The position numbers and the translations under genes are program-made. Shown one piece after another: positions 34,201-40,010 of a DNA stretch of 64,000 nucleotides (its first letter is position 1; each line of letters begins with the position of its first letter). The stretch spans positions 63,029,350 through 63,093,349 of the forward strand of contig NC_088680.1 in assembly GCF_950023065.1 (NCBI RefSeq). Direction: 5' to 3'. The notes under the pieces were generated by a model. It did not search any database and was not told the DNA's origin. It saw only the letters and a program-made list of their open reading frames with translations. This stretch comes from Planococcus citri. Taxonomy: Eukaryota; Arthropoda; Insecta; Hemiptera; Pseudococcidae.

Positions 34201-37200
34201 TATTGCTTAACCGTTTGAGCCCAAAACTTTTTTTTTTAAAAACTCAATATAGGCAGGTATAAGGAAAATTTTCGTCTTTTAACAATGCATTTTTATATGT
34301 ACTAAAATATGTAAGTACATGAGAATTAGATCAGTGGTAAAAAACTTACGAAAATGTTTGCGAAGTGTAACTTCCGCAAACATAACAATTATACAGTCTA
34401 CCAGGCATAACCAAAATTATTAATAATAAATAATATCGAAATAAATAAATCATTTCATTTTTAAAACGTAATTTGAAAGTGAAACCTTATCAACGTGTGA
34501 TTTTAATTATTAAATTCGAGAATTCGACGTGTTTATTATTTGCATGTTCATGTTCATGTTCAGAAAAGAGGTGCGCGAAAAAGAGGCGCATCAATAACCG
34601 TAGTAAACAGAAATTTCTGTGAAATTCTGATGTTGTTGTTTGCGGCGGGGTAAGTGGACCTGCTGTGTATCCATTTAGTGTAATATCGATGACTAACAAG
34701 CACCAATTACGTTTGTACTACGTGAAAAGGCCAATTTTGACAGTTTTTATGGCATTCTTTCGAGCGTCTGGAATTTTCAAATTATGACTGAATGCACTAG
34801 AACGGTTTAAAACCTCTTCTAATCAACTCACCATGTTGAGATTAAGGTATAAACTAAATTTCCGCTTACCAACTTCATTGGGTGAAATTTTTCGGGAATT
34901 TCAATCTTCAAACATTTTCTGGAGGCTCCAGAACAACTCGAAATGTTTCGAAACCGTTTTCAATCGATTTGGAAGGTCGAAAATAGTGCACATAGCAAGT
35001 TTCAACTTTCTGGGTCAATTTGGTAAACCTTTGATTTTTTCACATTTTTAGTCCTTCGATTTCCAAAAATTCATCGAAAATCAAAAAATTACCCGAAGCA
35101 GTTGAAATTTTGGTTTTTAAAAAATTCAAATAGGGCCAGTTAATTCATACGATTTTAACCTTATAAAATTCATCAGAAAAGTTTTTTCAGGAGTTCCAAA
35201 AATTTTTATCAAGTATTATTCAAAATTAGTCATGTTTTTTCGAAAACAAATTTTTAAATTACCAAAGACAAGTTTTTCCAATCGAAGTCCAAAATATTTC
35301 AATTGCCCATCCTAATGCAAAGTACCTACAAAGTGACTTGGAATGATTCAGACTCAGAGTGATCTGCTCGTGGAATAAAAAAATTGTGGTACGAAGTAGG
35401 TACCTAGGTACCTACCTACCTACTTTGTTATTTACAATTCAATTTGAGATGCAAGATGGCGCAGAATACCTAAAGACTAGTTCAGAGTAATGAAAAAATT
35501 CAGGCCCACAGCAAGTTTAAATTATACAGAATTTGCTCGAATGAATGGGAAAAAAATTCTCAAGTGACTCGAATTTGCATTAAAATTGGATCGACGACCT
35601 CTCTTACTTCTTTTCACTTTCAAATGTTCTATTTTTCGGGAAAATTTCAATTTCAATAGCGTGGCGTATCTTTTCATAGTTGACTTTATACCTACCTTGA
35701 CTCTCGCCCCCCCTTCCAGGAAGGCATTAAAAATACCAGTTTGTTCGTATTTTCATTTTTTTTTCTTTTTCTTTTTTTCTGGAAAATGTAATGAGATATT
35801 CAAATTCAAATTACCAATAGTACATTAAATAATATTTAATCTTTTGATAAATAATTCAAAAGAAACGTATCAAAATATTTTCGATCCTCTGAAAAATACG
35901 AAAAATTCATTGTAATGTATTTGATGGATTGAAATTCAGCAGGTGGAGACGATTTTTCGATTTGTTTTTTATTTTTATTTTCGCTGAAAAATGAAGTGTG
36001 GTTGAAAAATTGCTTCACCTAATATTTTTTCATAAAATATAAATTTTTAATTTTTTGAACTTTAAAAAACTGAATTTGAGAATGGAACGTTAAAATTGAG
36101 CGAAGCCTTGTTCAACTTGGGTTTTTCAAGTCTTTGGTAGGAGAAAGTGAATTCAAAAAGTAAAGGAGCAGCTTGCCTTTCCAATTTTAACAAATTTTGT
36201 CTTCAGATTGAAAAATTTGAGGAGGTAATAAAAACGTTTTCAAATGACCCTTTTCTAAAAAATTTGGAAAAAAATTGCAGAGAAATTGGAAAAATTATTT
36301 CCAGACTCAATTTACTGTTTAGTTCAGTTTTCCGATGATTTTCTACAATTCGTCCTCGGTGAAATGTGGAGGGGAGGGGAGGGCGTTAAATACTAAGTAT
36401 ACCAAGTTATTTTAGGCAAAAATAGATGTACATATTTCTCCTTGTTTAAATTAATTTAATCGATGATCTCGTTTTCTCAGGTATCCAGAAGCTTGGGACG
36501 TTTAGAAAATGTTACCAATTTTACGGAATTCGTAAAAGCATTCAGTCAGTTCGGTAGCGAAATGGTGGAATTAGCGCATTTAACCGGCGACAGGCAAAAC
36601 GACTTGAAAGATGAACGAAGAAAGGCTCAAATGTCTGCAGCTCGACAAGTCTTGGAACGTTCGACGATGTTATTGTTGATATCTTCTAAGGTAAGCCGAC
36701 GACGATTGATTCGTACAGCTGATCGAGCTACCTCTACTTACCTATCGAAAGATTCATTAATTTTTGTTGTTTGGCCTATTTTTAGACCTGTCTTCGACAT
36801 CCGGATAGCTCCACGGCTAAAGAAAACAGAACGACGGTGTTCTGCCAAATGCGAAGGGCAATCGATCTTATTCATTATGTAGTCAAAGACGGCGTCTGGG
36901 AAGGCGGAGGTGCCACCATCAAGGACGAAGGGCAAACGTTAAGCGAAGTTTTACGTAATTTAGATTCACTAATAGAGATGACAAGACTGACTTTAACATT
37001 GGCCGATAAAGATAGCTTGAACAGGGCGGTCGATATGGTCATCGATCGTACGCAGGATTTCACCGATAGCGCTTACACGACGCACGAGCATCGCGAAAAT
37101 ATCATCTTGCTGTGCGAACGTATTAAAATACAGTTAGAACAATTGGTCAGGATTGCCTCAGGATTGGTAAGTTGTGCACACTTCGATACGATTTCAGTCT

Positions 37201-37850
37201 CGGTTCGTTCTAGTAAAATGATTAACTGTTTTGTGAACAGGATCAATGCGAAGGGAGTTCACCTACTCACGAGATGGAACTAGCGGTCACCAATTGTTTA
37301 GACTCGACTCGAGAACTCAGGACCGAACTACTCGCCACGGCGAAGGATCAAACTAACGAGTTACCTTCGGTGATCAGAACCGGAAACGAATTAGTTACCA
37401 CCATTACCAATTGCGCTGCTTCCTCAGACCACGACTTACTCGATAAAACGGCGATCAGGTTTCAAGAAACCGTCGACCATATCGCCGAAATAACCAAACT
37501 ACTCAGGCATTTGGCTACCAACGATAATCTTCAAGTTACCGCCAAACACGCCGAGATAAATTTAAAAATATACGCTCCACAGGTGGTAGCCGCAGCTCAT
37601 ACTTTAGCCCAACATCCGAGCTCTAAAATAGCTAAAGAAAATTTCGAAGGTTAGTATCGATCGATTTGTGCTATCTTTTTTGGGTATTTTCCATCGAATG
37701 AGACATTACGAAATTTTTTGGTGTGTGGCTTTAGTTTTTGCTGATATGTGGCAGTCGTTGACATTGGATATATCCGCTATCTGCAAAGAAGTTATGGAAC
37801 GACAGAAGGTTCCTGAGAAGCAGACCTATATGTCTTTACCGAGACCGGGC
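22097..37850 (+). CDS. CTNNAL1: alpha-catulin, partial gene: six exons of a vinculin/alpha-catenin family protein
   Basis: Six plus-strand exons: 22097-22286, 22395-22553, 36481-36690, 36786-37166, 37241-37649 and 37735-37850. All have AG/GT borders. Splice phases agree across every junction except inside exon 2, where an apparent frame shift occurs. Conserved blocks include RVGQAVNLAIERF, LSSVTRVLLLAD, FSQFGSEMVELAHLTGDRQ, NDLKDERRKAQM, DFTDSAYTTHEHRE and HPSSKIAKENF, which are diagnostic of alpha-catulin. The family comprises cytoplasmic helical-bundle scaffolds related to alpha-catenin, linked to Rho signalling and cytoskeletal organisation. The N-terminal start and the C-terminal third are missing, presumably outside the window. 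Intron 2 is ~13.9 kb and packed with transposons, while the other introns are about 75-110 bp. Confidence 0.9.
22395..22553 (+). CDS. CTNNAL1: alpha-catulin exon 2, with a possible frameshift
   Basis: Preceded by TTTTACAG and followed by GTAGGT. The first half reads GTVIENLCETAFENS in the phase set by the previous exon. The second half, SAVVRAARCLLSSVTRVLLL and onward, is in the phase required by the next exon. By hand count the exon is 159 bases, where 158 or 161 would keep one frame, so the two halves differ by one base near 22436-22445. A sequencing indel, an allele defect or a miscount is possible. Confidence 0.75.
22554..22831. other. start of large intron 2
   Basis: Unique AT-rich intron sequence between the exon 2 donor and the hAT-type element. 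It ends with the target duplication GTAAGTTC (22824-22831). No other feature seen. Confidence 0.6.
22832..24787. mobile_element. hAT-type non-autonomous element in the alpha-catulin intron
   Basis: The ends are CAGGGGCGTAGCAAAG and, inverted from the right, CAGTGGCGGAGAATGCG. They are flanked by the exact 8-bp direct repeat GTAAGTTC (22824-22831 and 24788-24795). These ends and the 8-bp duplication fit hAT elements. The interior holds palindromic GTTCGCAGGTTCGCAA arrays (23218-23790) and loose TTTTTGGCAAAAAT repeats (23800-24700). No transposase is encoded. Confidence 0.8.
23218..23790. repeat. GTTCGCAGGTTCGCAA array with inverted halves
   Basis: Units of about 180 bp built from TTCGCAAGTTGCGACACTACGAACC-like words run in one orientation to about 23520 and in the opposite orientation after 23560, forming a large palindrome. 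The same family occurs at 42597-42955 and 44705-45505. The open frames seen here arise from the repeat and are not genes. Confidence 0.8.
24796..26169. repeat. T-rich degenerate array and flanking intron
   Basis: 24800-25480 holds a loose array of TTTTTGTCAAAAATTGTCAAAA-type units like those at 3.4-4.3 kb. A purine-rich GGAGGGAAGGA tract lies at about 25614-25650. The remainder to 26169 is unremarkable AT-rich intron. Confidence 0.5.
26170..27655. mobile_element. foldback element with long inverted arms, unclassified
   Basis: A nearly perfect inverted repeat centred at about 27000, with a ~45-base loop (26978-27023). The arms run out to matching ends ATAGTTTTTGCG (26170-26181) and CGCAAAAACTAT (27644-27655). 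The left arm is longer (about 810 versus 630 bases). No reading frame of note and no certain target duplication. It is a non-autonomous foldback or large MITE in the alpha-catulin intron. Confidence 0.65.
27656..28665. repeat. CTGGAGCCTCCAG-family repeats left of the P element
   Basis: Three diverged copies of the CTGGAGCCTCCAG-centred unit lie near 28088, 28216 and 28404. A copy in inverted orientation lies on the other side of the P element near 34918. Non-coding intron sequence. Confidence 0.5.
28666..28673 (+). repeat. P-element target site duplication, left copy (ACTAACAA)
   Basis: Identical to 34692-34699. An 8-bp duplication is the hallmark of P-type insertion. Confidence 0.9.
28674..28703 (+). 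repeat. P-element left terminal inverted repeat
   Basis: Starts CATCGATATTACAG and ends TGGATACACAGCA. It pairs with the inverse of 34661-34691, with one substitution and one single-base indel. Confidence 0.9.
28770..28783 (+). repeat. P-element subterminal inverted repeat, left
   Basis: GGTTATTGATGCGC, matching the inverse of 34586-34599 exactly. Its near-symmetric distance from both ends (96 and 92 bp) suggests a transposase-binding or enhancer site, as known for Drosophila P. Confidence 0.8.
29209..29214 (-). promoter_or_regulatory. probable poly(A) signal of the transposase
   Basis: AATAAA on the minus strand about 19 bases past the transposase stop codon. Confidence 0.6.
29233..31470 (-). 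CDS. transposase exon 6 (catalytic domain and C-terminus)
   Basis: Preceded by TCCTTTTCAG. It starts STVPENVRTLVD and runs 745 codons to TAG. It holds NIRQFAVTLYFYS, STIQAWLRVVNGEPGF and the catalytic residues listed in the gene entry. The C-terminal part has four 27-bp coding repeats (29844-29950) and a late CGNC motif of unknown role. Confidence 0.9.
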   Translation of the reverse strand, partial: STVPENVRTLVDACLTSKKPLKYDENIRQFAVTLYFYSTKGYAFVRKAWKNMLPAESTIQAWLRVVNGEPGFTQEAFDALKNRSDHIKAPLPVNLVIDEMSIRQRVGMGNDGVVFGAVNLGSNMVIDADTEDIPKAKNALVFMVVSLKTKFKVPVGYFLIDGMTGKERAHLLNMCLEMLHDANTHVMSVTFDGAYVNFTMCEELGANFKHGTPQFKPYFPHPVTKKPVYVYPDPSHNIKNIRNAFAEYGPLKNNKGEDICWKFVPLLYQLQTASGLHFGNKIRKKHIDFSNTKMKVKLATQVLSESVHDSLEHLKSEGFEEFQGSSPTAEFCKKFDETFDLLNCREKNNFKNKFCKPLKTEINDENLITKKSKAEELKQYIISLKTSQGTSVMTCSRKTGFLGLVICLENLFKIYEALKTLPDHKQDYLLSFKLSQDHLENFFSAVRRKNGWNNNPDALQFKGAYRQLLVRHEIESSNRANCEKDDVPILSASSRRKKKKITPCNETPAVLPSREPAVVQLSHELAIAGPSRDPAVAGPSHKPANTSLLEFDTSDDELAAYTSDADMNDYSSDISDHEENELVTVYQDFEDEIDSRIVKAVKIIVPHIAGFVIKSILNKNDCGNCNLSLVNKNPSPNTLTSRKSKGRLVHPSENVMQLCLSTEIAFRNNVNGIFKMSFDESVKQTALMQYFNIGCDNNDHCNKLKNNIVNKYVTLRKHHEFEQINDDSSTSVRQKFTKLILFKNQ
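29233..34408 (-). CDS. P-element/THAP9-like transposase, six exons, 1024 codons
   Basis: Exons on the minus strand: 34408-34350, 33363-33149, 33063-32947, 32868-32719, 32629-32334 and 31470-29233. All borders are AG/GT, phases match at all five joins, and the sum is 3075 nt with one terminal stop. Residues 1 to ~85 form a THAP zinc finger (C8, C11, then CSMH in exon 2). Two acidic exons follow, then a basic coiled-coil segment (~210-279), then the RNase H-like catalytic region: D377 in LVIDEMS, D461 in SVTFDG and D706/E709 in SQDHLENFF, with the family motif DPSHNIKNIRN near 502. Family role: DNA cleavage and strand transfer at the element ends, with GTP as cofactor in Drosophila P. No frameshift or internal stop was seen, so it is plausibly active. 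Confidence 0.88.
29844..29950 (-). repeat. 27-bp coding minisatellite in the transposase
   Basis: Four tandem units such as GTTTGTGAGAAGGCCCAGCA. On the coding strand they give repeats like SHELAIAGPSRDPAVAGPSH in the C-terminal region. Unit number could vary between copies of the element. Confidence 0.8.
32334..32629 (-). CDS. transposase exon 5 (coiled-coil region)
   Basis: Preceded by ATTTACAG and followed by GTGAGTG. It contains QRYLGDFLSPHM, a phrase typical of THAP9/P transposases, then a basic Leu-spaced helix (KIHALRRQNLYLKKKIKNME) likely to form the dimerising coiled coil. Confidence 0.82.
32719..32868 (-). CDS. transposase exon 4 (acidic cassette exon, copy 2)
   Basis: 150 nt, symmetric phase 1-1, containing DVEFAGEAMNTDGD. 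It could be skipped or included without changing frame. Confidence 0.75.
32947..33063 (-). CDS. transposase exon 3 (acidic cassette exon, copy 1)
   Basis: 117 nt, symmetric phase 1-1. It encodes an acidic, Asn/Ser-rich linker containing DVEFAAENINTAGD. It resembles exon 4 and has the same donor context (A|GTAAGACA), suggesting tandem exon duplication. Confidence 0.75.
33149..33363 (-). CDS. transposase exon 2 (rest of the THAP domain)
   Basis: Preceded by TTTTACAG. Joined to exon 1 it gives FSFPENDDRRAQWAQ and later NDRLCSMHF, completing C-x2-C-x37-C-x2-H. It ends in phase 1 at the donor GTAAGA. Confidence 0.85.
33723..34142 (+). CDS. CtIP/Sae2/Ctp1-like C-terminal domain protein (transposon cargo)
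   Basis: A 139-codon intronless gene on the strand opposite the transposase, wholly within transposase intron 1. Residues 17-32 form a Lys/Arg-rich likely nuclear signal and 33-60 are acidic and disordered. Residues 61-134 match the CtIP/Sae2/Ctp1 C-terminal domain: PKYAYLRDR, KKSER, LPGQ, C84xxC87, CRHRF at 111-115, a Thr-Pro at 122-123 in TPPGIW, and FPKT at 131-134. In human CtIP the equivalent Thr-Pro (T847) is the CDK site needed for resection. The N-terminal tetramerisation coil of full-length CtIP is absent. Family role: activating MRE11 nuclease at DNA double-strand breaks. The start has A at -3 and G at +4, and AATAAA follows the stop. A role in transposition or repair is inferred. 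Confidence 0.85.
   Translation: MENISGGYVKTDENSEKKRKKSSHSVNSKKKLRSSQDEKENKPENFDEDSFDYAPPEQPEPKYAYLRDRIPKKSERWRLPGQPCYNCKPFFDNLKKKYSEEEYRKIVDQSCRHRFKFVRSQTPPGIWDPTFPKTDSDSD
34195..34200 (+). promoter_or_regulatory. probable poly(A) signal of the CtIP-like gene
   Basis: AATAAA 53 bases downstream of the TAG stop, on the coding strand of the cargo gene. It supports an independent transcription unit inside the transposon. Confidence 0.6.
34350..34408 (-). CDS. transposase exon 1 (start codon and first THAP cysteines)
   Basis: Too short to stand out alone. It reads MPGRLYNCYVCGSYTSQTF before the donor GTAAGT. The CxxC pair (C8, C11) supplies the first two THAP zinc ligands. Its 59 nt end in phase 2, exactly matching the acceptor at 33363. 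Confidence 0.8.
34586..34599 (-). repeat. P-element subterminal inverted repeat, right
   Basis: Exact inverse of GGTTATTGATGCGC at 28770-28783, 92 bp from the right end. Confidence 0.8.
34661..34691 (-). repeat. P-element right terminal inverted repeat
   Basis: Read inward it starts CATCGATATTACAC and pairs with 28674-28703. Confidence 0.9.
34692..34699 (+). repeat. P-element target site duplication, right copy (ACTAACAA)
   Basis: Identical to 28666-28673. Confidence 0.9.
34700..36480. other. end of large intron 2
   Basis: AT-rich intron. One CTGGAGGCTCCAG-type repeat lies near 34918. A TAGGTACCTACCTACCTAC microsatellite lies at about 35398-35422. Open frames here show no conserved features. 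A polypyrimidine tract ending GTTTTCTCAG precedes the next exon. Confidence 0.5.
36481..36690 (+). CDS. CTNNAL1: alpha-catulin exon 3
   Basis: 70 codons in phase 0-0, preceded by TTTTCTCAG and followed by GTAAGC. It contains FSQFGSEMVELAHLTGDRQ directly followed by NDLKDERRKAQM, among the most conserved stretches of the family. Confidence 0.92.
36786..37166 (+). CDS. CTNNAL1: alpha-catulin exon 4
   Basis: 127 codons in phase 0-0. It opens TCLRHPDSSTAKENR and includes AIDLIHYVVKDG and DFTDSAYTTHEHRENI, followed by the donor GTAAGTTG. Confidence 0.92.
37241..37649 (+). CDS. CTNNAL1: alpha-catulin exon 5
   Basis: 409 nt, starting in phase 0 and ending one base into a codon. Contains TKLLRHLATNDNLQVTAKHA and HTLAQHPSSKIAKENFE, matching the rod region of alpha-catulin. 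Confidence 0.92.
37735..37850 (+). CDS. CTNNAL1: alpha-catulin exon 6 (last one visible)
   Basis: Completes the split codon, then reads FADMWQSLTLDISAICKEV and YMSLPRPG before the donor GTAAGTAC. Later exons of the family (about the C-terminal third) were not found downstream. Confidence 0.9.
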
Positions 37851-38930
37851 GTAAGTACCAATTTTTTAATCGATTGTACGAAATATCGCCCAAGCTGAGA
37901 GCTAAGATTTTAAATGTGTAGCTGAGCACTTTTTCATTGAACAGGGATGAGAAGGGGGCGAAGTATAATTTATGAATTTCTGAAGTCTTCGCCCTTCGTT
38001 TGCTTATTTCCAAAATTGAATTTTCGAATACTTTTTCATTAAAACGATCGAGAAGGAACGAGACAAATCAGTGAAAATGGTCTTTCACAAAAAAAAGTCA
38101 GCGAATGTTTAAATCTGCTCGGATTTTTGATGAAATATGATCTGAGAAGGTGAGAACTCGTAATTGATAAAAAATGCCGGATAAAAAATCTTACTGCAAT
38201 CGAATTAGGTGCTTCGTGCAAATGTCGCTCGAAGTCAAATCTAGGTCTTCCTCCTCACCTCATCCTTCATCTTCTATGTCCGTCGTTTTTTTTTTTCAAT
38301 GTTCATCGTCTTGTCACATGATTGATCTGCGAATCACGTGACCTGTAATTGAAATTACCTATTTTATTGTGAAAGGAATTTATGGAAATTTTTGACGAAA
38401 ACGGTCTTTACCTAGAGAGATGTGTTTGTTCAAAAATATAGTTGCAGGTTATTTTTGAATCTCGTTACTTCTTTTTTTTGGGGGGAAAGGATGAAAAATT
38501 GGAAATTGTTTCATGTCTGTCACATCTGGCTAAAAAAATTGAGGAAAAATTATTTGTGGTCATTTTCACTCCTTTCTTCATTTTGTAAAATTATAAGGTT
38601 TTTTTGTGTGTTTATTCAAAACATTATTAGAAAAATATTTTTGAAAACATTTTCATTGAAATGTCGATATTAGATGTTTTCAATTGCCCAATAGATTATG
38701 ATTGTGGTGATTTTCCCCTGTTATTCTATTTTTAAGGGATTCCCAAAGTGTAATTTTTTGTGATTGTCTAAATTAAATATTGGTTATAAACTACTTACAA
38801 GCAGAGTTGCACGCGAGGGCACGTATTGTCCCCAAAAGAAGTTTCAAAAATATCGAAAAATTGTCGTGAGACTGAAAAAATAAAATAATTCAAGGAAGGA
38901 TGTAATTTGACAAAAAAAAAAGAAAATGTG
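37851..38930. other. intron following alpha-catulin exon 6
   Basis: AT-rich with no exon recognised. Short poly(T) tracts only. Confidence 0.5.
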
Positions 38931-40010
38931 GAAAACAGGACTTTTGTTTGGCAAACTTTGGAGCAAAAAGAGGACTTATTAAGCAAGCAAGACAAACATG
39001 CATGATTACTTTTTGGAATTTGAGCACTTTATCAAAATATTACTTCTATAGAATTTTGATGAAAAAACACCAAGTACAACTTTTCGTCAACTCCAAAAAT
39101 TAAAATGGAAAAAAAAAGGAATTTTTTGGTGATTTTGGTAGAAACAGGATTTTTTGGGCAATCTTAGCAAGAATAGGACTATTGAAGTTTTCGGCAAACA
39201 GTTATTCTTTTGGACAATTATTACTCATACTTATTATTAAAAACAGTCACTTTTTGACGATTTTTACAAAAATTAACATCTTTTTACAATTTCTACAAAA
39301 ATTGACACTTCTTGAGAATTTTTACCAAAGTTGAACATTTTTGACAATTTTTAGAAAACTTGACACTTTATGATGTATTTTTTTTCAAAAATTGACAATT
39401 TTTGACATTCTTTTCAAAAATTGACACTTTGTGACAAGTTTTATCAAAATTGATACTTTTTTCGAAAATGGTACCAAAATGGACACTTTTTGACAATTCT
39501 TACCAAAATTGACACTTTTAGACAATTTTTACCAAAATTGACTGACACTTTCTGACAACTTTTACCAAAATTAACACTTTTTGACAATTTTTACCAATAT
39601 TGACATTTTTTGACAATTTTTACTCAAATGTACAGTTTTTGACAATTTTTACCAAGATTGACATTTTGTGACAACTTTTATCAAAATTGATACTTTTTTT
39701 GAAAATGGTACCAAAATGGACACTTTTGACAATTCTTACCCAAATTGACACTTTTAGACAATTTTTACCAAAATTGACACTTTTTGACAATTTTTACCCA
39801 AATTGACACTTTCTGACAACTTTTACCAGAATTGACACTTCTTACAATTTTAACCAAAATTGACACTTTTTGACAATTTTTACCAAAATTGACACTTTTT
39901 GACACTTTTTATCAAAATTGACTTTTTTTGACAATTTTTACCAAAATTGACACTTTTTGACAATTTTTACCAAAATTTATACTTTTTGTTGCCAAAAAAA
40001 CAATTTTATA
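38930..40010. repeat. TTGACACTTTTTGACAATTTTTACCAAAA tandem array
   Basis: An array with a period of about 30 bp, best preserved from about 39290 to 39990. Sub-blocks repeat: an ATACTTTTTTxGAAAATGGTACCAAAATGGACA-type segment occurs near 39450 and again near 39690, pointing to segmental amplification. Not coding. Confidence 0.85.

Larger units (their letters stand above)
28674..34691 (-). mobile_element. complete P-superfamily transposon carrying a CtIP/Sae2-like gene
   Basis: A 6018-bp element flanked by the exact 8-bp direct repeat ACTAACAA (28666-28673 and 34692-34699). Terminal inverted repeats of ~30 bp begin CATCGATATTACA at both ends, with one substitution and one indel between them. 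A second inverted pair, GGTTATTGATGCGC, lies 96 bp from the left end (28770-28783) and 92 bp from the right end (34586-34599), like the subterminal repeats of Drosophila P. An 8-bp duplication and CA-starting ends are typical of the P superfamily. Contents: a six-exon THAP-type transposase on the minus strand and, inside its first intron on the plus strand, a 139-codon CtIP/Sae2-like gene. Nothing is visibly broken, so it may be autonomous. Confidence 0.92.

Noticed and set aside
28649..34710. GTAATTGG / CCAATTAC at the P-element borders as a target duplication
   Set aside because: They are inverted, not direct, copies. The true direct repeat is ACTAACAA immediately next to the ends.
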